DNA of 6,126 nt from Candidatus Dadabacteria bacterium (GTDB lineage: Bacteria > Desulfobacterota_D > UBA1144 > Nemesobacterales > JAJCZQ01). This document shows, piece after piece, positions 1-6,126 of the stretch. Position numbers and translations under genes: made by a program. Each line of letters opens with the position of its first letter. Within the stretch, counting starts at the first letter, position 1. The notes below the pieces were generated by a model that was not told where the DNA came from, did not search any database, and saw only the letters and a program-made list of their open reading frames with translations. The stretch lies in NCBI GenBank assembly GCA_030624695.1, contig JAUXJP010000064.1, positions 1-6,126 on the forward strand, read 5' to 3'.

Positions 1-2
1 AC

Positions 3-941
3 TATGCAAAATTAGGTGAAGATCTTAACTACGATACGATATGGATTCCTGAGACATGGGGCAACGATGCCTTCACAATAATGAACACCATTGCTGAAAA
101 TACCAGCAGGATCAAAATTGCCTGTGGAATAATTTCCGTATTCAGCAGGAGTGCAGCAAATATTGCGCAGACGATTGCAACGATAGATACTTTCTCAGGT
201 GGCCGTGCAATACTTGGGCTTGGCCCGAGCACAAATATAGTTAATGAGAACTGGCATGGTATGAAACACGAAAGGCCCCTCAGGAGAACAAGGGAGTACG
301 TTGAAATAATAAGACTGATATTAAGCGGTGAGCGGGTCACATATGACGGTGAAATCATAAAACTAAGAAATATGAAATTCCAGTCAAAACCGCTAAGAAG
401 AAATATCCCGGTTTACCTTGCATCGCTTGGCCCGAAGAACCTTGAACTCACAGGGCAGCTTGCCGATGGGTGGCTCCCCTTTCTGTGCCCTGAAAACCAT
501 ATAAATAAACTAAAGAAAAATGTTGAGGATGCGGCATTAAAAGCTGGCAGGTCTATGAGTGATATCACCATTTGCCCTTATGTTCCTGCACTTTTATCAT
601 CTGATAACCAGGAAGAAGCAGACTTTAAAATCAAGGAATTTATTTCATTTTATGTTGGTGCTATGGGCCCTCACTATTACAACCTGGTTACATCCTACGG
701 GTTTGGAGATGACGCAGTACAGATCAGGGAGGCATGGAATAACAAAGAGCTCGTAAAATGCGTGGAAAGTGTGAGTGATGAACTTCTGGATCTGGTTGCA
801 GTAAAAGGTACAGCTGATAGTGCACATAAAAAGCTTGATTCTTACAGGGAAGTGAGCGACTGCCCGATATTAATGTTCCCGTTTAAATCAACAAAAGAAC
901 AAATTCTGGAAACACTAGAGGCCCTGGCACCTGTCAATTAA
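3..941 (+). CDS. LLM-class (luciferase-like, F420-dependent type) oxidoreductase, 5'-truncated
   Basis: This is the C-terminal part of a luciferase-like TIM-barrel oxidoreductase; 312 residues are visible. The frame is open from the first complete codon at position 3. The residues before the first in-frame ATG (81) include DTIWIPE, matching the family's first beta strand (GFDSVWVPE-like), so 81 is not the start and roughly 20-30 residues lie outside the window. Family marks are GGRAILGLGPS (about fragment residues 66-76), the PLRRTREYVEIIRLILSGE helix (about 92-110), and PVYLASLGPKNLELTGQLADGW (about 136-157). This pattern resembles methylenetetrahydromethanopterin reductase-like, F420-using members more than bacterial luciferase. 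The cofactor (F420 or FMN) and the substrate cannot be read from the sequence. The gene converges on tatC and their stop codons overlap. The family call is firm; the specific reaction is unknown. Confidence 0.88.
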   Translation, partial: YAKLGEDLNYDTIWIPETWGNDAFTIMNTIAENTSRIKIACGIISVFSRSAANIAQTIATIDTFSGGRAILGLGPSTNIVNENWHGMKHERPLRRTREYVEIIRLILSGERVTYDGEIIKLRNMKFQSKPLRRNIPVYLASLGPKNLELTGQLADGWLPFLCPENHINKLKKNVEDAALKAGRSMSDITICPYVPALLSSDNQEEADFKIKEFISFYVGAMGPHYYNLVTSYGFGDDAVQIREAWNNKELVKCVESVSDELLDLVAVKGTADSAHKKLDSYREVSDCPILMFPFKSTKEQILETLEALAPVN

Positions 942-1708
942 TTATTGTCAGTATCGCTGAGTACAATATCGGGTTCTTCAGCTTTTTTCTTTCCAAATAT
1001 CATTGCAATATAAATTCCAATTTCATAAAACACTAACAACGGCACGAGCATAAACATCATGGAGACTGCATCTGTGGTCGGGGTTATTAAGGCCGCTGCA
1101 ACTGCGCTTAGAAGTAGTGCATATTTTCTCTGCTTTCTGAGCCACTTGTGATTAACAATACCGAATCTCGCAAGTATGTAGATAACAATTGGGTATTCAA
1201 ATATTATTCCAAAACCGATTATCAGTGAAATAAGAAATGAAAGTCCTTCCTTTATACTGGGAAAAGCCTTTATGTTTTCGGTCGAGTACTCACCCAACAG
1301 GAAGCTGAACCCTTTTGGTGCAACAATGAAGTAACAAAATGAGGCCCCGAGTAGAAAAAACAGGGTGCCGAACAGTATAAAAGGCAGTACAACCCTTTTT
1401 TCATTTTTATAAAGCGCCGGGGAAATAAAACTCCATACCTGGTAAAGAATCACCGGCACTGATAGAACAAAAGCTGCAAATATTGAGACTTTTAAATAGG
1501 TTATAAACCCTTCCGTCGGCCGTATAAAGATCAGCGAACTTCCTTCCGGCAGGTTCTGTACTAATGGGTCCATCAGAAACGCGAAAATTTCCTTCGAGAA
1601 ATAGTACGACGGGATAAAAAATATAACTATCGATATTAAAGAAAAAAATATTCTTTTTCTTAGTTCCTGGATATGGTCCAGAAAGTGCATATTTTCAATT
1701 TCAGACAT
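938..1708 (-). CDS. tatC: Sec-independent (twin-arginine) protein translocase subunit TatC
   Basis: TatC is the multispanning membrane component that, with TatB, binds twin-arginine signal peptides and exports folded proteins. The protein has 256 residues, close to the roughly 250-260 usual for the family. The N-terminal HIQELRKR motif places H12, E15, R17 and R19 as in E. coli TatC. FISPALYKNE ends at E103, another conserved signal-peptide-site position. E171 in FGIIFEYP matches the conserved intramembrane glutamate, and D213 follows ITPTT. Six membrane segments can be seen at about residues 20-37, 70-93, 106-130, 155-180, 195-209 and 214-236, followed by a charged tail. The ATG at 1706-1708 gives the family-typical N-terminus, but no clear Shine-Dalgarno precedes it. 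No tatA or tatB is adjacent. The gene is divergent from serA and convergent with the LLM gene, so it appears to be transcribed alone, at least at its 5' side. Confidence 0.97.
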   Translation of the reverse strand: MSEIENMHFLDHIQELRKRIFFSLISIVIFFIPSYYFSKEIFAFLMDPLVQNLPEGSSLIFIRPTEGFITYLKVSIFAAFVLSVPVILYQVWSFISPALYKNEKRVVLPFILFGTLFFLLGASFCYFIVAPKGFSFLLGEYSTENIKAFPSIKEGLSFLISLIIGFGIIFEYPIVIYILARFGIVNHKWLRKQRKYALLLSAVAAALITPTTDAVSMMFMLVPLLVFYEIGIYIAMIFGKKKAEEPDIVLSDTDNN

Positions 1709-1720
1709 TTTAGAAATTAA

Positions 1721-1749
1721 ATCTTAACCTAAGCAATATTCTTAAACAA
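1721..1749 (-). promoter_or_regulatory. Weak candidate promoter for tatC
   Basis: Read on the - strand, TTGTTT (1744-1749) and TAAGAT (1721-1726) are separated by 17 bases. This resembles a sigma70 promoter, but each box matches consensus only partly. It would start transcription only a few bases upstream of the tatC ATG and give an almost leaderless message. That would fit the missing Shine-Dalgarno, but in such AT-rich sequence the match could arise by chance. Confidence 0.25.
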
Positions 1750-1759
1750 TCGGAATATT
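1735..1759. repeat. Short inverted repeat in the tatC-serA intergenic region
   Basis: AATATTC (1735-1741) and GAATATT (1753-1759) are perfect 7-base inverted arms around an 11-base spacer. The dyad overlaps the candidate -35 box for tatC and lies about 40 bases upstream of the serA -35. It could be an operator half-site pair. It is AT-rich, has no T-tract typical of a terminator, and may be coincidental. Confidence 0.35.
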
Positions 1760-1801
1760 TTTATACTCTAATAATTATCAGAAATCTTACAATTAATTCA
1801 A

Positions 1802-1829
1802 TTGACAAAGTGCCAGTCTTAACTATATT
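1802..1829 (+). promoter_or_regulatory. Probable sigma70-type promoter of the serA-hisZ-purA operon
   Basis: A perfect -35 TTGACA (1802-1807) is followed after 16 bases by TATATT (1824-1829). An overlapping alternative -10, TATTTT (1826-1831), gives an 18-base spacer. The 40 bases upstream are strongly A/T-rich and could act as an UP element. Transcription would start near 1836, leaving a leader of about 33 bases to the serA TTG. That is too short for a riboswitch or attenuator. A small dyad, CAATT (1790-1794) and AATTG (1800-1804), overlaps the -35 and could be an operator. Confidence 0.72.
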
Positions 1830-1857
1830 TTATCCGGTTGTTTAACCCACCCTTTCC

Positions 1858-1862
1858 GGAGG
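1858..1862 (+). promoter_or_regulatory. Shine-Dalgarno site that fixes the TTG start of serA
   Basis: GGAGG lies 6 bases upstream of the TTG at 1869-1871. No in-frame ATG is nearby, and the family N-terminus (KILITDGLS) begins right after this TTG. The site therefore decides the start. Confidence 0.88.
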
Positions 1863-1868
1863 CAAAAT

Positions 1869-3458
1869 TTGAAAATTTTAATTACTGATGGACTTTCGTC
1901 AGAAGGTCTTGATATCCTTAATTCAGCTTCTGATTTAGAAGTAGTTGAGAAGAAGGGAATCAGCAAGGAAGACCTGTTAAAAGAAATAAAAAATTATAAC
2001 GGATTAATAGTAAGAAGTGCCACGAAAGTAACAAAGGAAGTAATTGATGCATCCGAGGGCAACCTTAAAGTAATAGGCAGGGCTGGCATCGGCGTTGATA
2101 ATATTGATGTTGAGTATGCCACGAAGAACGGGATAGTGGTTATGAACACTCCCGAGGCAAACGCTATTACAACAGCTGAACACACTATAACCTTACTCTG
2201 TTCACTTGCGAGGAACATTCCCCAGGCGCACAGGTCCCTTAAGGAAGGAAGATGGGACAGGAGCAAATATAAAGGTATAGAACTTTTTGGAAAAACCATG
2301 GGTTTCATTGGCCTTGGCAATATCGGAAAACTTGTTGCCGAGAGAGCAATAGGCCTGAAAATGAACGCTATAGCGTTTGACCCATTCCTGACACCAGAAG
2401 CAACATCCAAACTCGGTGTAGAACTTGTAACACTTGATGAACTGATTGAAAAAGCAGACATTATTAGCGTCCACACACCTCTTAACCCCGAGACAAAGGA
2501 CCTTATCAATAAAAAAACAATTGCCAATATGAAAGACGGCGTATTAATCATCAACTGCGCCAGGGGCGGGATCATTAACGAAGCTGACCTTGCCGAGGCG
2601 ATCACCAGCGGTAAAGTGGCAGGGGCAGGTATTGATGTATACACATCCGAGCCGGTCGAACAGGACAACCCTTTACTTGCTCTTGATGAGAATATTGTAA
2701 TAACACCTCACCTTGGTGCTTCAACCGAAGAAGCACAAAAGAAAGTAGGCCTGGCCATAGCTGAGCAGATTGTAGATTTTGGTGTAAACGGCGTAGTTCA
2801 GAATGCAGTAAATATGCCTTCACTTAGCCTTGAGCAGTTAAAATCAATGAGGCCATATCTGGATCTTGCCGAAAAGATTGGCAGCCTGCAGGGACAGCTC
2901 TGTAAGGGTGCCGTAAAGCAGATTAATATCGAATATGACGGTGAAGTTTCAAATTTAAATACAGACCCGCTTACTATAGCGGCCCTTAAGGGATTTCTCA
3001 CACCGATGATGGACCTGCCGGTGAGCTTTGTAAACGCATCCGTTATTGCAAAAGAACGCGGGATAAAAGTAATTGAATCCAAAAGCGAAACATCAAGAGA
3101 ATATACCAGCCTTATAAACATGTCCGTGAAAACTTCGGAAGGAATAACGGGAGTATCAGGTACAGTTTACGGAAAAGGAGAACCGAGGATTGTCTGGGTC
3201 AATGGTATGTCAGTAGATGTAGTGCCCCAGGGCCATCTCCTTGTCAGCGAAAACTATGACAAACCCGGCTTTATAGGTTCCATGACATCACTGTTGGGAA
3301 ATAAAGGTGTAAATATAGGACTTATGCATCTTGGAAGGGAGAAGATCGGAGGAAGGGCCATAGTATTTACAAACGTGGACTCCCCTCTTTCAGAAGAGTT
3401 GATGAGCGAACTATCCGTACTACCGGATATAATTTCAGTAAAACAGGTTAAATTCTAA
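1869..3458 (+). CDS. serA: D-3-phosphoglycerate dehydrogenase, long form with ASB and ACT domains
   Basis: SerA oxidises 3-phosphoglycerate to 3-phosphohydroxypyruvate with NAD+, the first step of the phosphorylated serine pathway in the cytosol. The 529 residues match the long form (about 525-530) rather than the 410-residue E. coli form. Residues 1-315 form the substrate- and NAD-binding halves. RAGIGVDNID lies at 71-80, the Rossmann glycines are G148, G150 and G153, and D171 is the likely adenosine-ribose ligand. The catalytic set is R232 (in NCARGG), E261 and H281 (in TPHLGAS). About 318-450 is the intervening ASB domain. About 455-529 is an ACT domain (YDKPGFIGSM, NKGVNIG), in which D464 and N482 align by eye with serine-binding residues of the M. 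tuberculosis enzyme, so feedback by serine is plausible. The start is TTG with a strong Shine-Dalgarno site. It is the first gene of a probable operon, and its stop overlaps the hisZ start by one base. Confidence 0.97.
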   Translation: MKILITDGLSSEGLDILNSASDLEVVEKKGISKEDLLKEIKNYNGLIVRSATKVTKEVIDASEGNLKVIGRAGIGVDNIDVEYATKNGIVVMNTPEANAITTAEHTITLLCSLARNIPQAHRSLKEGRWDRSKYKGIELFGKTMGFIGLGNIGKLVAERAIGLKMNAIAFDPFLTPEATSKLGVELVTLDELIEKADIISVHTPLNPETKDLINKKTIANMKDGVLIINCARGGIINEADLAEAITSGKVAGAGIDVYTSEPVEQDNPLLALDENIVITPHLGASTEEAQKKVGLAIAEQIVDFGVNGVVQNAVNMPSLSLEQLKSMRPYLDLAEKIGSLQGQLCKGAVKQINIEYDGEVSNLNTDPLTIAALKGFLTPMMDLPVSFVNASVIAKERGIKVIESKSETSREYTSLINMSVKTSEGITGVSGTVYGKGEPRIVWVNGMSVDVVPQGHLLVSENYDKPGFIGSMTSLLGNKGVNIGLMHLGREKIGGRAIVFTNVDSPLSEELMSELSVLPDIISVKQVKF

Positions 3459-4699
3459 TGAGCATGCACTTAAAACTACCCCAAGGGGTAAAAGATTTTG
3501 GGCCTCAGCAAGCTGAAGAGCTTAGAAGGGTAGAGGAAGAATTACTGGAAGAATTCTCCAGGTGGGGATATAAAAGGGTTATAACCCCCCTTTTTGAATA
3601 CCTCGATACTATTACCATTGGATTAGGTGAAGAGCTTAAATCAAAGGTTATGAAGTTTGTCGACCCTTCTACAGGGGATATCGTGGCGTTAAGGCCTGAC
3701 ATCACACCTCAGATTGGCAGAATCGTAGCAACTAGATTAAAGGGCAAGAAACATCCACTGCGCCTTTGTTACAGCGGGAGAATAGTAAGGTTTGAAGAAA
3801 AGGGCAGCGGTAAGGAACGTGAAATATTCCAGGCAGGCTGTGAATTGATCGGTGCAAAGTCTCCTGAATGTGATGCCGAAACTATTTCACTGGCCATTAA
3901 ATCCTTACAGAAACTTGGACTAAAGAACCTTGTACTTGATATTGGCCATAGCGGCATTCTTCGTTCTATTTTTTCCAGGCTTGGAGATCTTGAATCCGAA
4001 TTCAGGGAAGCCCTCAAATCAAAACAGTTTGAAATTATTAGCAGTATATTAAAAAAATCCACCTTCGATAAAGAGACAACAAAGTTAATTATAGATTTTT
4101 GCAACCTTGAAAACGACCCAAAATTATTAAAAAAAGTTAAAGCAAAAAGCATCTTTAAAAAAGAAATTACCGAACTCGAAAAGGTCCTCGCAATTGTAGA
4201 TGAATACAAACTCAACTGTGACCTTTCAATTGATATTGGGGACATAAGGGGATTCAACTACTACACGGGAATCACTTTTGAAATAATTTCTCCAGACGCA
4301 GCAAGCCCTCTTCTAATTGGCGGCAGGTATGACAGCCTTGTTAAAAAATATGGCTATGATGCACCTGCAACCGGCTTTGCAATAGACATGGAAGAGCTAC
4401 TGTCTGTCACAAAACAGCACCTTGAGGCCAACCAGGTACATTTTATTGTAACTCCAAAATCCATAAGGCTCAGAAGGCAAGCCATACAGCTGACCCAGTG
4501 GTTAAGGTCAAGCGGATTTAAAGTAATCCTGGATGTTAACGGCAGTAAGGAAGTAACAAAACTCAACTCCGTAAGTTCTTTAACCTCCTACGGCAAGATC
4601 ATTATTGAATCGCAGAAAAAATTAAAACTCATTGAATCAAGAAGCGGTGTTAAAAGGGAATTTTCAAACCTTGAAGAACTTCTTAAGGGAGGATTCTGA
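3458..4699 (+). CDS. hisZ: ATP phosphoribosyltransferase regulatory subunit HisZ (HisRS paralogue)
   Basis: HisZ is a non-charging relative of histidyl-tRNA synthetase. It assembles with short-form HisG into the ATP phosphoribosyltransferase that begins histidine synthesis, and confers histidine feedback. The 413 residues begin LPQGVKDFGPQQAEELR. LRPDITPQIGRIVATR (78-93) and RLCYSGRIVRFEE (102-114) are HisZ-typical; REIFQAGCELIG is at 121-132, RGFNYYTG at 264-271 and GGRYD at 288-292. At class II motif 3, HisRS has GFAxGxER; here GFAIDMEEL (306-314) has E313 in place of the arginine, arguing against aminoacylation. A Lys-rich variable part spans about 185-245. The last 85 or so residues look like a worn anticodon-binding domain. 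The ATG overlaps the serA stop in TAATG with only a weak AGG upstream, so translation is probably coupled to serA. A second in-frame ATG at 3464 is a less likely start. hisG is not in the window. Confidence 0.93.
   Translation: MSMHLKLPQGVKDFGPQQAEELRRVEEELLEEFSRWGYKRVITPLFEYLDTITIGLGEELKSKVMKFVDPSTGDIVALRPDITPQIGRIVATRLKGKKHPLRLCYSGRIVRFEEKGSGKEREIFQAGCELIGAKSPECDAETISLAIKSLQKLGLKNLVLDIGHSGILRSIFSRLGDLESEFREALKSKQFEIISSILKKSTFDKETTKLIIDFCNLENDPKLLKKVKAKSIFKKEITELEKVLAIVDEYKLNCDLSIDIGDIRGFNYYTGITFEIISPDAASPLLIGGRYDSLVKKYGYDAPATGFAIDMEELLSVTKQHLEANQVHFIVTPKSIRLRRQAIQLTQWLRSSGFKVILDVNGSKEVTKLNSVSSLTSYGKIIIESQKKLKLIESRSGVKREFSNLEELLKGGF
4688..4692 (+). promoter_or_regulatory. Shine-Dalgarno site that fixes the TTG start of purA
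   Basis: GGAGG, within AAGGGAGGA and inside the last codons of hisZ, lies 9 bases upstream of the TTG at 4702-4704. The next residues (SNLVVVGSQWGDEGKG) begin exactly as PurA proteins do, so TTG is the start. Confidence 0.85.
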
Positions 4700-4701
4700 G
4701 A

Positions 4702-5997
4702 TTGTCCAACCTTGTTGTAGTAGGTTCGCAGTGGGGTGATGAGGGAAAGGGGCGCATAGTCGACCTTATCTCTAATGAAGTTGATATCATCGTAAGGTAC
4801 CAGGGCGGGAATAATGCCGGACATACGATTGTTTTCGATGGTAAAAAAGTCGTTCTTCACCACATACCTTCCGGAATACTAAGGGAAGGTAAAGTCTCCA
4901 TCATTGCAAACGGCGTAGTAGTCGACCCAAAGATCCTTATTGAAGAGATGGAAGGCCTCAGATCATCCGGATACCACATAGGCCCGGACAACTTTAAGCT
5001 GAGTAACCGCGCACATGTGATCATGCCTTATCACAGGAAGATTGACCTTGAAAGGGAAAAACTCAAGGGAAATACCAAGATTGGTACAACCGGAAGAGGT
5101 ATTGGCCCGGTTTATGAAGATAAGTATGCAAGGCGCGGGATAAAACTTTCTGACCTGACTAAACCAGAGCATTTCCGCAAAAGACTAGGTGAAATATTAA
5201 ATGAAAGAAACATTTATATTACAAAAGTCCTTGAATCCGAACCCCTTGATGCAGATGAAATATACGAGGAATACCTTGAATACGGGAAATACCTGGAGCC
5301 TTATATAACAGATTCATCGAGGCTTTTAAACCAGTACATAGGTGAAGGTAAATCAGTCCTGTTTGAAGGTGCACAGGGAACACTACTTGATATTGATTTT
5401 GGTACTTACCCATTTGTAACTTCTTCCAACGCAGTGTCAGGAGGAGTGACAGTAGGAAGTGGTGTTAGCCCGATGATAATCGACCACATTGTTGGGGTAG
5501 TAAAAGCATATACAACAAGAGTTGGAGAAGGCCCGTTTCCTTCTGAAGAATACGGAGATCTTGAAAATAAGCTCAGGGAAGAAGGTTCGGAATTTGGTGC
5601 TACCACGGGAAGGTCAAGAAGGTGTGGATGGCTTGATATTGTAGCTCTTAACTACTCTGTCATGGTAAACGGCCTGACTTCTCTTGCCCTTACAAAACTT
5701 GATGTATTATCCAACTTTGAAACAATTAAACTCTGCACCAGCTATAAATACAAAGGAAAGACTATAGACTATTTCCCTTCCGACCTGGAAACTCTTGAAA
5801 ACTGTGTGCCTGTATACGAAGAATTTGAAGGCTGGAATTGTGACATATGCGACATTACTGATTTCAACGATCTGCCTGAACAGGCAATAAATTATATAAA
5901 TAAAATCGAAGAGTACACGGGCGTTCCGGTATGGCTTATTTCCGTAGGGCCTTCAAGGGAAAAGATTATTGAAAAAACCAAGCTGAAAATTAACTAG
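4702..5997 (+). CDS. purA: Adenylosuccinate synthetase
   Basis: PurA joins IMP and aspartate using GTP to give adenylosuccinate, the committed step from IMP to AMP. The 431 residues equal the usual bacterial length (E. coli 432). QWGDEGKGR (10-18) is the GTP/IMP loop with the catalytic D13; GNNAGHT carries the catalytic H41. TTGRGIGPVYEDKYARRGI (129-147) and FEGAQGTLLDIDFGTYPFVTS (221-241) contact IMP, and VGEGPFPSE lies at 274-282. TTGRSRRCGW (301-310) is the aspartate/GTP-binding loop, and TKLD (331-334) is the guanine-recognition motif. The C-terminal ISVGPSRE (413-420) is also typical. Residue 18 is Arg where many homologues have Lys, a conservative change. The TTG start is two bases after the hisZ stop, so purA is the third gene of the operon. 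It ends three bases from the stop of the convergent frame downstream, with no hairpin and T-tract between them. Confidence 0.98.
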   Translation: MSNLVVVGSQWGDEGKGRIVDLISNEVDIIVRYQGGNNAGHTIVFDGKKVVLHHIPSGILREGKVSIIANGVVVDPKILIEEMEGLRSSGYHIGPDNFKLSNRAHVIMPYHRKIDLEREKLKGNTKIGTTGRGIGPVYEDKYARRGIKLSDLTKPEHFRKRLGEILNERNIYITKVLESEPLDADEIYEEYLEYGKYLEPYITDSSRLLNQYIGEGKSVLFEGAQGTLLDIDFGTYPFVTSSNAVSGGVTVGSGVSPMIIDHIVGVVKAYTTRVGEGPFPSEEYGDLENKLREEGSEFGATTGRSRRCGWLDIVALNYSVMVNGLTSLALTKLDVLSNFETIKLCTSYKYKGKTIDYFPSDLETLENCVPVYEEFEGWNCDICDITDFNDLPEQAINYINKIEEYTGVPVWLISVGPSREKIIEKTKLKIN

Positions 5998-6000
5998 ATC

Positions 6001-6126
6001 CTAACCTTCCTGGTATTTATGATTCATTGATTTTATTACTGTTATTTTCTTAGCTTCAATTTCGTTGGTATAACTTCTGAGTTCTGATATAAAATTTCTT
6101 CTGTAGATTCCAACTACTTCAACCAT
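6001..6126 (-). CDS. Unidentified reading frame, probably the C-terminal end of a gene running off the window
   Basis: Read on the - strand, an open frame enters from the window edge and ends at TAG (6001-6003), giving 41 visible residues beginning MVEVVGIYRRNF and ending HKYQEG. The ATG at 6124-6126 may be the true start or an internal methionine; nothing upstream is available to decide. The segment is basic and hydrophilic with no membrane stretch, and I do not recognise it. A stop 3 bases from the purA stop is the close convergent spacing expected of a real gene in this compact region, and no other frame explains this stretch. A chance frame of this length is possible. Confidence 0.5.
   Translation of the reverse strand: MVEVVGIYRRNFISELRSYTNEIEAKKITVIKSMNHKYQEG

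Noticed and set aside
81..83. ATG as the start of the LLM gene
   Set aside because: The frame stays open to the window edge and the upstream residues (DTIWIPE) fit the conserved N-terminal strand of the family. The gene is truncated by the window, not started here.
1833..1860. Possible hairpin (TCCGG at 1833-1837 with CCGGA at 1856-1860) hiding the serA Shine-Dalgarno
   Set aside because: The predicted transcription start is near 1836, so most of the 5' arm would not be in the RNA; the stem is only 5 pairs with an 18-base loop.
1994..2668. A 224-residue open frame on the - strand inside serA
   Set aside because: It is antisense to the best-conserved catalytic part of SerA, has a skewed Ser/Ile/Leu/Pro-rich composition typical of a reverse-strand reading, and shows no recognisable motif.
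4051..4162. Runs of 6-7 A residues in the middle of hisZ as possible programmed frameshift sites
   Set aside because: The hisZ frame is intact to a family-typical end, the runs encode a Lys-rich variable segment, and no useful alternative-frame product follows.
3769..4257. A 162-residue open frame on the - strand inside hisZ
   Set aside because: It lies opposite the HisZ coding sequence, is Ser/Phe/Leu-rich as expected from the complement of Lys/Glu-rich codons, and shows no family motif.
1..6126. CRISPR array, insertion sequence, tRNA/rRNA gene, defence or other novel system
   Set aside because: No spaced direct repeats, terminal inverted repeats, transposase or RNA-gene signature was seen. 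Coding sequence covers nearly all of the window and all but the last fragment belong to well-known families.

Overview
This is an ordinary chromosomal window from a bacterium. It is AT-leaning and has long intact genes, very short gaps, and strong GGAGG Shine-Dalgarno sites ahead of two TTG starts. The order serA-hisZ-purA, with a HisZ-dependent histidine pathway and a Tat translocase, suggests a Gram-negative lineage, perhaps of the deltaproteobacterial type. The taxon is an inference and cannot be fixed from this sequence alone.

Layout. (1) The 5' edge holds a luciferase-like (LLM) oxidoreductase of the F420-dependent/Mer-like type on the + strand, missing its N-terminus. (2) It converges on tatC (- strand); the two stop codons interlock in the palindrome TTAA. 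(3) A 160-bp AT-rich region separates the divergent tatC and serA. It is the largest gap in the window and holds a good sigma70-type promoter for serA plus small dyads. (4) A tight + strand cluster follows: serA (3-phosphoglycerate dehydrogenase, long form with ASB and ACT domains), hisZ (regulatory subunit of ATP phosphoribosyltransferase) and purA (adenylosuccinate synthetase). serA and hisZ overlap by 1 base in TAATG, and hisZ and purA are 2 bases apart, so all three are probably one transcript. (5) At the 3' edge, a short unidentified reading frame on the - strand converges on purA with a 3-base gap and runs off the window.

How the genes fit together. SerA opens serine synthesis, the source of glycine and one-carbon units for purines. 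HisZ activates the first step of histidine synthesis, which consumes ATP and PRPP and returns AICAR to the purine pathway. PurA commits IMP to AMP and so rebuilds adenylate. The operon therefore groups enzymes at linked points of serine, histidine and adenine nucleotide metabolism. TatC and the LLM enzyme have no evident link to it.

I found no CRISPR array, mobile element, tRNA or rRNA gene, riboswitch, or convincing intrinsic terminator, and nothing that looks like an undescribed system.
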